Origin: a bacterium
Lineage (GTDB): Bacteria > Bacillota > Clostridia > Lachnospirales > Lachnospiraceae
DNA: 64,000 nucleotides
NCBI GenBank assembly: GCA_023663725.1
Contig: JAMPGX010000002.1
Span: 44,572 to 108,571, forward strand
Direction: 5' to 3'
Positions within the stretch are counted from its first letter, which is position 1, and each line of letters begins with the position of its first letter. Positions 35,851-43,225 of this stretch are shown here, piece by piece. The notes below the pieces were generated by a model that was not told the DNA's origin, made no database searches, and was given only the letters and a program-made list of their open reading frames with translations. The position numbers were made by a program, and so were the translations under genes.

Positions 35851-36198
35851 ATTTTGGGGGATATCGTCCTGTAACTATTCAGAACGGTATTTATGCGCAG
35901 AACAAGGGAAATGTACGAAGAGGGGCTTTTGATTCTGAGAATGATTGTGAAAACAGAGCCGATGACAATTATAGCCATTACAAACATGGTTGCGCAGGAA
36001 GGGGCGGCAGCAGTAAACGGTTGTCATTGTTTGGACACCTCATCCCCCTCCGCTCTAAACCATTCTCAGTCGTTGAATGTTCCTCGATCTTGGTGATAAT
36101 TCGGATAGCTCTTGCGATTCGCGGTATTTGGTAAATCCATTTGTTTAAGGGTACGGATATGGTGGTGAAATTAATTTTTTAAAGATCAGATAATTGCC
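35851..36198. other. Intergenic 348 bp, nothing recognised
   Basis: Short frames only (one of 67 codons at 35893-36096 without a family or a binding site). Probably remains of an older gene. No repeat or RNA structure stood out. Confidence 0.3.
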
Positions 36199-36246
36199 TT
36201 GACAACCGCCTCATAATGTATTATGCTGTACTTGCATATATAATAC
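36199..36246 (+). promoter_or_regulatory. Promoter and likely autoregulatory operator of the GntR-ABC operon
   Basis: TTGACA (36199-36204), a 17-bp spacer, TATGCT (36222-36227). A 7-bp inverted repeat, GTATTAT (36218-36224) and ATAATAC (36240-36246), overlaps the -10 box and start site, as expected for a YtrA/GntR repressor controlling its own operon. Confidence 0.7.
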
Positions 36247-36273
36247 AGTAAAATACAGAAGGGAGGTGACGGT

Positions 36274-36648
36274 TTGGAGATTGTTGTAAGTAATAAGGCA
36301 AGTCGTCCTCTGTATGAGCAGATTGTGTCACAGATAAAAATGCAGATTATGAGCGGTGAACTGAGGGCTGGGGAAGCGCTTCCCTCTATCCGCTCCCTTG
36401 CAAAATCGCTGCAGATCAGTGTTTTGACCGTGCAGAAGGCATATGACATCCTGCAGGAAGATGGCTTTATTGAAACGACAGCAGGGAAAGGCTGCTATGT
36501 ATCTGTGAGGAATCAGGACTTTTATTTGGAAGAACAGCAAAAAAAGATAGAGGGCTGTTTCAATGATGCGATAGAAATTGCGCGTATGAGCGGAATACCG
36601 CTTGATAAACTAATTAGCTTATTAACATTATTGTACGAGGAGGATTAG
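36274..36648 (+). CDS. GntR family transcriptional regulator (YtrA type)
   Basis: A 124-residue short GntR regulator: winged helix at residues of about 10-75 (RPLYEQIVSQIKMQIMSGEL, GEALPSIRSLAKSLQISVLT, GFIETTAGKGCYVS) and a short C-terminal helical tail instead of a large ligand domain. TTG start at 36274, 5 bases after GGGAGGTG. It is the first gene of an operon with an ABC ATPase (2 bp gap) and a permease, the YtrA-type layout in which the regulator represses the transporter until wall stress. Confidence 0.88.
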   Translation: MEIVVSNKASRPLYEQIVSQIKMQIMSGELRAGEALPSIRSLAKSLQISVLTVQKAYDILQEDGFIETTAGKGCYVSVRNQDFYLEEQQKKIEGCFNDAIEIARMSGIPLDKLISLLTLLYEED

Positions 36649-36650
36649 CG

Positions 36651-37502
36651 ATGACAAATGCTTTCATGGTATCAGGGCTTACCAAAACTTATCAGGATTT
36701 TGTTTTGGATCATGTCTCGTTTACCGTTCCCAGTGGGTCCATTGTTGGACTGATTGGAGAAAACGGCGCAGGAAAAAGCACAACCATCAATGCAGCTTTA
36801 GGGCTGATTCAAAAGGAAGACGGCGTTGTATCCATTTTGGACAGCGAGGAACTGGACGGGGATGTCAAAGAACAGATCGGCGTCGTGTTTGATGGCAGCA
36901 ATTACCCGGAAATCCTTTCTCCCCGGAAATTGAACCGGGTTATGAAAAACATTTACAGGACATGGGACGAACAGGCTTATCTGCGTCTGCTGAAACAGTT
37001 TTCCCTGCCGGCGGACAAGAAGATCAAACAGTTTTCAAAAGGAATGAAGATGAAGCTGGCAATCTCCGTTGCATTTTCCCATCATTCCAGGCTGTTGGTT
37101 CTGGACGAAGCCACCAGCGGCTTAGACCCGGTTGTCCGGGATGATATTCTGGATATGCTTTTAGATTTCGTGCAGGACGAAGAACATTCCATTTTGGTGT
37201 CTTCCCACATTACCAGTGACTTAGAGAAGATTGCCGATTATATCGTGTTTATCCATGAAGGGAAAGTGGTTTTTGAGAAACCCAAAGACGAACTGACCGA
37301 ACGGTATGGCATCATCAAGTGCGGTGCGGCGCAGTTTGACGCGCTGGATAAATCCGATATCATCTCGTACCGTAAAATGGACTATGAATGGCAGATACTG
37401 GTTTCAGACCGGGAGAGAATGCAGAAAAAATATCCGAAAGCCTTGGTTGTCCCGGCAACGATTGATGAAATTATGCTTCTTTATGTAAAGGGGGAAAAGT
37501 GA
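36651..37502 (+). CDS. ABC transporter ATP-binding protein (YtrB-like)
   Basis: A 283-residue ATPase: Walker A GLIGENGAGKST near residue 37, signature FSKGMKMKL near 125, Walker B LLVLDEATSGLD near 150, His-switch ILVSSHITSDLEKI near 183. The signature is FSKG rather than LSGG, as usual for this exporter type. The C-terminal 70 residues are family-specific. AGGAGG site upstream. It pairs with the permease that starts at its stop codon. Confidence 0.92.
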   Translation: MTNAFMVSGLTKTYQDFVLDHVSFTVPSGSIVGLIGENGAGKSTTINAALGLIQKEDGVVSILDSEELDGDVKEQIGVVFDGSNYPEILSPRKLNRVMKNIYRTWDEQAYLRLLKQFSLPADKKIKQFSKGMKMKLAISVAFSHHSRLLVLDEATSGLDPVVRDDILDMLLDFVQDEEHSILVSSHITSDLEKIADYIVFIHEGKVVFEKPKDELTERYGIIKCGAAQFDALDKSDIISYRKMDYEWQILVSDRERMQKKYPKALVVPATIDEIMLLYVKGEK

Positions 37503-38131
37503 TGAAAGGCGTTTTGGTGAAAGATCTCTATATTGCCAGGAGCAATATCCTCGTAGCTATCGTCAGCCTAGTTGTTCTAGGCTTTGGGCTATCTTTTTTG
37601 CTGGAAACCAGCGCACTTCTGGTTCTGGCTCCGGTTGCCGCCACGACAGCGGTCTTTATCAGCATTACCAGTGACGCGGCTTCCAAATGGAACAAAAATG
37701 TCATTACCATGCCGGTATCGAGAAACCAGATCATTGGTGAGAAATTTCTGTTTTATATCCTGCTTGCCGTGTTGGGAATGCTGACAGCGCTGGTACCCTG
37801 CGCCGTCCTTGCCTGTTTCGGTATGGATATCATGCTTCACTCGCTGTTACTGTACGGCTCTATCGGAATGAGCGCTACCCTGCTTGCAGGCGGCATCAGC
37901 CTGCCGTGTGCATATCTGTTTGACCCGGAGAAATCGCAGATTGTCTTTATGATGTCATTTATGGCGTCAACAGGGATTATTACGGGGCTTGTTCTTCTTA
38001 TCAATTTGCTTTTTCCTGTAAAGGAGAATATCCTTCTGGCTTTCCATATTGTATTTATCATTTCTGTTATATGGTTTTTTATCTCATACCGGATTGCGGT
38101 AAAGGTATATCGGAAACGGGATATTAGTTGA
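37502..38131 (+). CDS. ABC-2 type transporter permease
   Basis: A 209-residue membrane protein with six likely segments (ILVAIVSLVVLGFGLSF, LLVLAPVAATTAVFIS, YILLAVLGMLTALVPCAVL, LLLYGSIGMSATLLAGGISL, IVFMMSFMASTGIITGLVLL and FHIVFIISVIWFFISY). The start ATG overlaps the stop of the ATPase gene by one base, so translation is coupled. Forms a small exporter with that ATPase. Confidence 0.88.
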   Translation: MKGVLVKDLYIARSNILVAIVSLVVLGFGLSFLLETSALLVLAPVAATTAVFISITSDAASKWNKNVITMPVSRNQIIGEKFLFYILLAVLGMLTALVPCAVLACFGMDIMLHSLLLYGSIGMSATLLAGGISLPCAYLFDPEKSQIVFMMSFMASTGIITGLVLLINLLFPVKENILLAFHIVFIISVIWFFISYRIAVKVYRKRDIS

Positions 38132-38210
38132 CGAATATGGGATGAAAGAGGCGGGGTGCAGACGAATGACTGTCTGCACCCCCGAAAAGATTTATGGGAA
38201 AGTTGCCCGC

Positions 38211-38243
38211 TGTAACATTTCGCGGACATTTGCTTGTTATACT
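38211..38243 (+). promoter_or_regulatory. Response-regulator box and -10 of the two-component operon
   Basis: AACATTT (38214-38220) and GACATTT (38225-38231) repeat with an 11-bp period; 6 bases later comes TATACT (38238-38243). There is no good -35, so the promoter likely depends on the bound regulator. The same layout occurs at 40038-40067. Confidence 0.75.
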
Positions 38244-38269
38244 ATGTAAAAAAGCAGAGGAGTGTGGAT

Positions 38270-38959
38270 ATGAAAAAGATCTTGCTGGTAGAGGATGACG
38301 ACCTTTTAAATAAAACGCTGACTTACAACCTGATCTCTGAGGGTTATGATACCGTATCAGCTCTGAATGCCGGCACAGCCGCCGAGTTATTGGCGCAGAC
38401 GGAATATGACCTGGTACTTCTGGACATTAACCTGCCGGATGGCAACGGCTATGACCTGTGCAAACTCATAAAGCCGGAGAACCCTGACACGCTGGTAATC
38501 TTCCTGACGGCCAACGACCAGGAGAGCGACCAGATCCGGGGGTATGAAGTGGGGGCGGTGGATTATATCACCAAGCCCTTTTCCATTGGGGCGCTGCTGC
38601 GGAAAATACGGGCGATGTTCGCTATGCTGGAACACCGGGGAATGGCAAAGGATTTCTATGATGACGGCAGACTGTTTCTGGACTTTTCAGAACAGACAGC
38701 TTTGTTGAATGGGAAGCCTCTTACCCTTTCCCCCATGGAGTATAGGATGCTGCATTTGTTCTGCAAAAACCCAAAACAGATCCTGACCAGACAGCGGCTT
38801 TTGGAACGGCTGTGGGATGCGGAGGAAAACTATGTGGACGAACACACCCTGACTACCTCCGTCAGCCGTATCCGGGGTAAGATTGAGGCAGAGGGCGACA
38901 CTTACATCAAGACGATTTACGGGATTGGGTATCAGTGGATGGGAGGCGAGAGACAATGA
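38270..38959 (+). CDS. OmpR-family response regulator
   Basis: A 229-residue regulator: receiver domain (residues 1-120, acidic EDDD pocket, phosphoacceptor Asp near residue 52 in LLDINLPDG, Lys in ITKPFSIG) and a winged-helix DNA-binding domain (LSPMEYRMLHLFCKN, HTLTTSVSRIRGKIE, IYGIGYQW). A GAGGAG site precedes the ATG at 38270. The kinase gene overlaps it by 4 bases. Paired ACATTT boxes before this gene and before the ABC operon suggest that it controls both. Confidence 0.93.
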   Translation: MKKILLVEDDDLLNKTLTYNLISEGYDTVSALNAGTAAELLAQTEYDLVLLDINLPDGNGYDLCKLIKPENPDTLVIFLTANDQESDQIRGYEVGAVDYITKPFSIGALLRKIRAMFAMLEHRGMAKDFYDDGRLFLDFSEQTALLNGKPLTLSPMEYRMLHLFCKNPKQILTRQRLLERLWDAEENYVDEHTLTTSVSRIRGKIEAEGDTYIKTIYGIGYQWMGGERQ

Positions 38960-39987
38960 ATCTGGGGCGAATCTCTGTAAAAAGGATATTCCTGCTGGTC
39001 AGCGGCGGTATGGCAGTTTCCATGCTGGCCATCTGCGCGGTTTTCTTCGCGGTGACAGGACAGATGTGGATACTGGTCTGTGGCATACTTCTGACGCTCT
39101 GTGCCCTTGTATGGATGTTCCTTCTGATGATTGTCTTTGGCAAACGGCTTTCCACATTTACCAGGGAGCTGTGCCGGGCAATGGACCAGATGATAAGCGG
39201 AAGCGGAGAGCCTGTGCGCGCTGCGGACAGTGAAACACTCTTTGCCCGTATCAGCTACCGTCTGACCCGGCTGTATGGGATCATGCAGGAAAATCGGCGA
39301 AAGGCATCCGAGGAACGGCAGGAGCTGCAGATGCTGGTGTCGGATGTTTCCCATCAGGTGAAAACACCGGTGGCAAATCTGAAAATGGTGACGGACACGC
39401 TGCTTTCAAAGCCGGTCACAGAAGAAGAACAGAGGGAGTTCCTGAAAGGTATCCGGAATCAGACGGAACAGCTGGAATTTCTTTTCCAGGCTCTTGTGAA
39501 AACTTCCCGGCTGGAAACAGGGGCAATCCGGTTGGAAAAGAAAGACGCCCCGCTGATCGATACGCTGGCGATGGCCTTAAGCGGCATCGTATATGCGGCG
39601 GAGAAAAAGAATATATCCGTAACAGTGGACTGTCCGGAGGGTCTGTGCCTTTCCCATGACAGCAAGTGGACAGCGGAAGCCGTGTTCAACCTGCTGGACA
39701 ATGCAGTGAAATATACCCCGGTGGGAGGAGCCATCCGAATTTCCGTAGAACAATGGGAAATGTATGTAAAGCTTAGCGTGTCCGATACCGGAAAGGGTAT
39801 TCCAGAGAGCAATCAGGCTGCTATTTTCCGGCGCTTCTATCGTGAGGAAGAAGTACACGGTGAGCAGGGCGTGGGCATTGGCCTGTATCTGACCCGCGAG
39901 ATCGTAACACGGCAGGGCGGCTATATCAAAGTGGTTTCGGAGCCGGGCAAGGGTTCGGAATTTTCCATTATGCTCCCTACAAGATAA
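38956..39987 (+). CDS. Sensor histidine kinase (intramembrane-sensing type)
   Basis: A 343-residue kinase. Two membrane helices (about 10-32 and 36-58) are joined by only a few residues, so there is no external sensor domain; this is the design of BceS/LiaS-like kinases that respond through a transporter or the membrane. Dimerisation box VSDVSHQVKTPVANLK with His near residue 133, N box NLLDNAVKYTP, G boxes DTGKGIPES and GVGIGLYL. Coupled to the response regulator (ATGA overlap). Confidence 0.93.
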   Translation: MNLGRISVKRIFLLVSGGMAVSMLAICAVFFAVTGQMWILVCGILLTLCALVWMFLLMIVFGKRLSTFTRELCRAMDQMISGSGEPVRAADSETLFARISYRLTRLYGIMQENRRKASEERQELQMLVSDVSHQVKTPVANLKMVTDTLLSKPVTEEEQREFLKGIRNQTEQLEFLFQALVKTSRLETGAIRLEKKDAPLIDTLAMALSGIVYAAEKKNISVTVDCPEGLCLSHDSKWTAEAVFNLLDNAVKYTPVGGAIRISVEQWEMYVKLSVSDTGKGIPESNQAAIFRRFYREEEVHGEQGVGIGLYLTREIVTRQGGYIKVVSEPGKGSEFSIMLPTR

Positions 39988-40002
39988 CAAATGTCCGAGT
40001 CT

Positions 40003-40067
40003 TGTAACATTTCAGCCGCATTTTTTATTCCGCTTTGGACATTTCTGTGACATTTGGATTTTATAAT
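40003..40067 (+). promoter_or_regulatory. Response-regulator boxes and -10 of the ABC operon
   Basis: Four phased boxes: AACATTT (40006), CGCATTT (40017), GACATTT (40038), GACATTT (40049); spacings 11, 21 and 11 bp. The last ends 6 bases before TATAAT (40062-40067), exactly as in front of the response regulator gene. Likely binding site of that regulator. Confidence 0.75.
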
Positions 40068-40125
40068 GTCCGAAGAACGAAGTTCTTTATTGACAGGCAG
40101 AAAGCCTTAGAAGGAGCATTTGATT

Positions 40126-40791
40126 ATGAATGTATTACAAACAATTGATCTGAAAAAGTATTATGGAAGTGAGCCGAATATTACCCGCGCCCTGGATGGC
40201 GTCAGCCTCTCTGTGGAACAGGGGGAGTTTGTGGCGATAGTCGGAACGTCCGGCAGCGGTAAATCCACCCTGCTTAACATGATGGGTGGGCTGGATACGC
40301 CCACTTCCGGCAATGTTATTGTCCGTGGGGATGAGCTGGCAAAAAAGAATGACGAGGAGCTGACCATCTTCCGTCGCCGCAACATTGGTTTTATCTTCCA
40401 GAGCTATAACCTTGTCCCGATCCTGAATGTGTATGAGAACATTGTCCTGCCTGTGGAGCTGGACGGAGATGTGGCAGATGAGAAGTTCATGGACGAGATC
40501 GTGAGGATGCTGGCGCTTCAAGATAAACTGCAGAATATGCCGAATAACCTTTCCGGCGGACAGCAGCAGCGTGTCGCCATTGCCCGCGCCCTGATCACCA
40601 AACCGGCCATCATCCTGGCCGATGAGCCCACCGGAAATCTGGATTCCAAGACCAGCGCCGATGTGCTGGGGCTTTTAAAGCGTACCAGCATGGAGTTTGA
40701 CCAGACCATTGTCATGATTACCCACAACAACGAGATTGCCCAGCTTGCTGACCGGATCGTAAGGATTGAGGACGGCAGGATCGTGGAGTAA
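40126..40791 (+). CDS. ABC transporter ATP-binding protein (MacB/LolD/BceA type)
   Basis: A 221-residue ATPase: Walker A GTSGSGKST near residue 40, Q-loop FIFQSYNLVP, signature LSGGQQQRVAIARAL, Walker B IILADEPTGNLD, switch MITHNNEIAQLADRIV. Typical partner of FtsX-type permeases, working as a mechanotransmitter or peptide exporter and not as an importer. AAGGAG lies 9 bases before the ATG at 40126; an in-frame TTG at 40120 is less likely. First gene of a three-gene operon with two permeases. Confidence 0.94.
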   Translation: MNVLQTIDLKKYYGSEPNITRALDGVSLSVEQGEFVAIVGTSGSGKSTLLNMMGGLDTPTSGNVIVRGDELAKKNDEELTIFRRRNIGFIFQSYNLVPILNVYENIVLPVELDGDVADEKFMDEIVRMLALQDKLQNMPNNLSGGQQQRVAIARALITKPAIILADEPTGNLDSKTSADVLGLLKRTSMEFDQTIVMITHNNEIAQLADRIVRIEDGRIVE

Positions 40792-40804
40792 GGGGGTGGC
40801 AGAT

Positions 40805-43180
40805 ATGACATGGCCTTTTGAAAATGATACCGGAGCCGTTATAAAAAAGCTGGCAAAACGGAACTTAAAAACAGATAAAAGCAGGAACATACTCATTATC
40901 ATAACGATTGCATTAGCTACCTGCCTGGTCATGGCGACAACCCTGTACTTTTTTGCGTCCCAGCGTGCCTCATTAAATGATGCGGCGGGGCGCTATCAGG
41001 CTGTCATTGATGAAGTTGACAATGACATGGTCACAAAATTGGCAAATGACGACCGGGTGCAGGTCGGCGTGAGCAGCTTATTGGGTTTGGTTTCCTATGG
41101 AGATTATAAATTAACCGTCCGTTCCATGGATGAGACACTGATGAAATTGGCAAAATATCCTGATTTGGAGGGGGCATTACCGGAATCCACAAATGAAATT
41201 GCTGTCACAAAGGCATTTCTTGACAGGGCCGGATTATCCAAGTCCGTAGGTGATACGGTATCGCTGGATTTGGGGGACGGGGAAAAAGAATACATTTTAT
41301 GCGGCATTCTGCCGGTGGAAGATGCAAATTATTCTGTATATGTATCGCAGTCCTATATTGAAAATAAGGCCGGTGCGCCGGGTTATTTTGCCTATGTCCG
41401 GCTGAACGGGTCTGACGGCTGGTCGAAATCGGCGATACAGGTAGAATTATCGGCATTGTGCGGCGAACTGGGGATACGTCCGGAGAAAATGCAGTTTTCA
41501 ACCTATTATTTTTCCCTGATTGAACAGCGTGGCAGCCAATATGTGGCCATAATCGCATTCATCAGCCTTATTGTCGCCCTGATATGCACCCTTGTTATTT
41601 ATAGCTTGTTTTATGTGTCCATAACCAGAAAAACAAATGAATACGGAAAGCTGCGGACGATTGGAATAACAGGCAGACAGATGAAACGGATTGTTTTCCG
41701 GGAGGGCTTTTCCCTTTCTGTAACAGGGATACCGATTGGAATATTAGCTGGCGCAGCAGCAGGATATATTCTGGTTCCCAGAGGCTTCCACATTCTGATG
41801 GTATTGGCGATAGCCGCCATCACAGCGCTATTCATGTATCTATGCGTTATGGCCGCCGTAATCAAACCTGCCAGGACTGCGGCCCGTGTTACCCCGATTG
41901 AAGCAGTCCGTTATGCGGCTGATCCTGACGATGTGGCATTCAGGAAGACAAAATCGCTGCACCGTTCCTTATCAGCGAAAAGTTTAGCTTTCCTTAATTT
42001 TGCAAGAAACAAAAAGAAAACGGCCTTAACGGTTTTATCATTAAGCGTATGCGGCGTCCTGCTTATGGCAAGCTCTGCATATTTTAATTCGATTGACCCT
42101 CTGGCGATGGCGCGCAGAAGTTTTCCTTATGGGGAAATCCGTCTTGAATTAGGCGATTACGGGCCGCAGTCGCATGACAGCGAACAATATTTGGAACTTC
42201 AAAAATCAGGCCTCCTCACGGAAGATTTTATGGAATCGATCCGGGGCATAGACGGCGTGGAAGACGTAAAAGCATATCAGGGGACGGTCCTGGATGTCCA
42301 TATGCCAACGGGAGACTGTGAACCGGTTGTTTCGGAAGGCTTTACCCCGGATTCCGGGAAAATGCTGGAACAATATCTGGTTGAAGGTACGGCAGATTTG
42401 CAGGAGCTTCTTTATAACCATGGCATCCTCATTGAAGACGGCCCGCATTGGGAAGAAATATTCGGCTGGGATGTGTCTGTTGGGGACGAACTCCAGATTG
42501 AAGCCGGCGGCCAGACAAGGAAAGTAAAAGTGATGGGAATTGTGGATGCGGATATCCCATACGGCGGATATGATACCCTGTTTATTCCTTTGGAAATGCT
42601 GTCAGAAATTGTGCCTGCGGAAAATCTCAACTATCAGTTCCTCGTAGATACAGATGACAATAAATGGGAGGCGGTAAAAGATGAGATTCAAAAAATAATA
42701 CCGCGAGCTTCCCGTCTCTATGTCAGCACATTGGACGAGTGGGTCGGGGCATACAGGGACAAACTGTTAAATTACCGTATCCCGGTCTATGTTTTTGTTA
42801 TGTTCATAGGGGTTTTTGGTATTATCAACCTGCTGAACACCCTTATCACAAATATTTTGACCCGGAAGCGGGAACTGGGCGTTTTGCAGGCGGTTGGCCT
42901 GAGCAGCAGGCAGCTATCCAAAATGCTTTTGACCGAGGGGCTGTTTTATACATTTTGGGTACTGCTTATTTCCGTGTCGTTTGGAACCCTTATGGGGCAT
43001 CTTATTTGTACGGTCTTTAGCGCAATGAGTCTTTTTGGAAAAGTAAGCTATCATTTTCCGACGTTTGAAATGCTTGGCTTCTTTCTGTTGATGCTTGCCG
43101 TTCAGATACTTTTCTCATATTTGTCGATTCGGCAGATAAAAAAGCGGTCTCTGGTAGACCAGATACGGGAGTTATCATAA
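40805..43180 (+). CDS. FtsX-family ABC permease, paralogue 1
   Basis: A 791-residue permease: N-terminal helix near residues 25-45, a large external domain (about 50-245), three helices (about 250-370, with FREGFSLSVTGIPIGILAG), a fourth single helix near 415, a second external domain (about 440-660), and three C-terminal helices (FVMFIGVFGIINLLNTL and following). Two FtsX modules are recognisable by KLRTIGITGRQ and LGVLQAVGLSSRQ. Begins 13 bp after the ATPase. A paralogue follows. Confidence 0.92.
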   Translation: MTWPFENDTGAVIKKLAKRNLKTDKSRNILIIITIALATCLVMATTLYFFASQRASLNDAAGRYQAVIDEVDNDMVTKLANDDRVQVGVSSLLGLVSYGDYKLTVRSMDETLMKLAKYPDLEGALPESTNEIAVTKAFLDRAGLSKSVGDTVSLDLGDGEKEYILCGILPVEDANYSVYVSQSYIENKAGAPGYFAYVRLNGSDGWSKSAIQVELSALCGELGIRPEKMQFSTYYFSLIEQRGSQYVAIIAFISLIVALICTLVIYSLFYVSITRKTNEYGKLRTIGITGRQMKRIVFREGFSLSVTGIPIGILAGAAAGYILVPRGFHILMVLAIAAITALFMYLCVMAAVIKPARTAARVTPIEAVRYAADPDDVAFRKTKSLHRSLSAKSLAFLNFARNKKKTALTVLSLSVCGVLLMASSAYFNSIDPLAMARRSFPYGEIRLELGDYGPQSHDSEQYLELQKSGLLTEDFMESIRGIDGVEDVKAYQGTVLDVHMPTGDCEPVVSEGFTPDSGKMLEQYLVEGTADLQELLYNHGILIEDGPHWEEIFGWDVSVGDELQIEAGGQTRKVKVMGIVDADIPYGGYDTLFIPLEMLSEIVPAENLNYQFLVDTDDNKWEAVKDEIQKIIPRASRLYVSTLDEWVGAYRDKLLNYRIPVYVFVMFIGVFGIINLLNTLITNILTRKRELGVLQAVGLSSRQLSKMLLTEGLFYTFWVLLISVSFGTLMGHLICTVFSAMSLFGKVSYHFPTFEMLGFFLLMLAVQILFSYLSIRQIKKRSLVDQIRELS

Positions 43181-43225
43181 CTATTTCGCTGAATAAGCAA
43201 TCGTGGAGTAAGGAGATGACAGGTT

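Noticed and set aside
36651..38131. GntR-linked ABC genes as a drug-resistance cassette
   Set aside because: The layout matches YtrA-type stress operons; no resistance-specific feature is visible.
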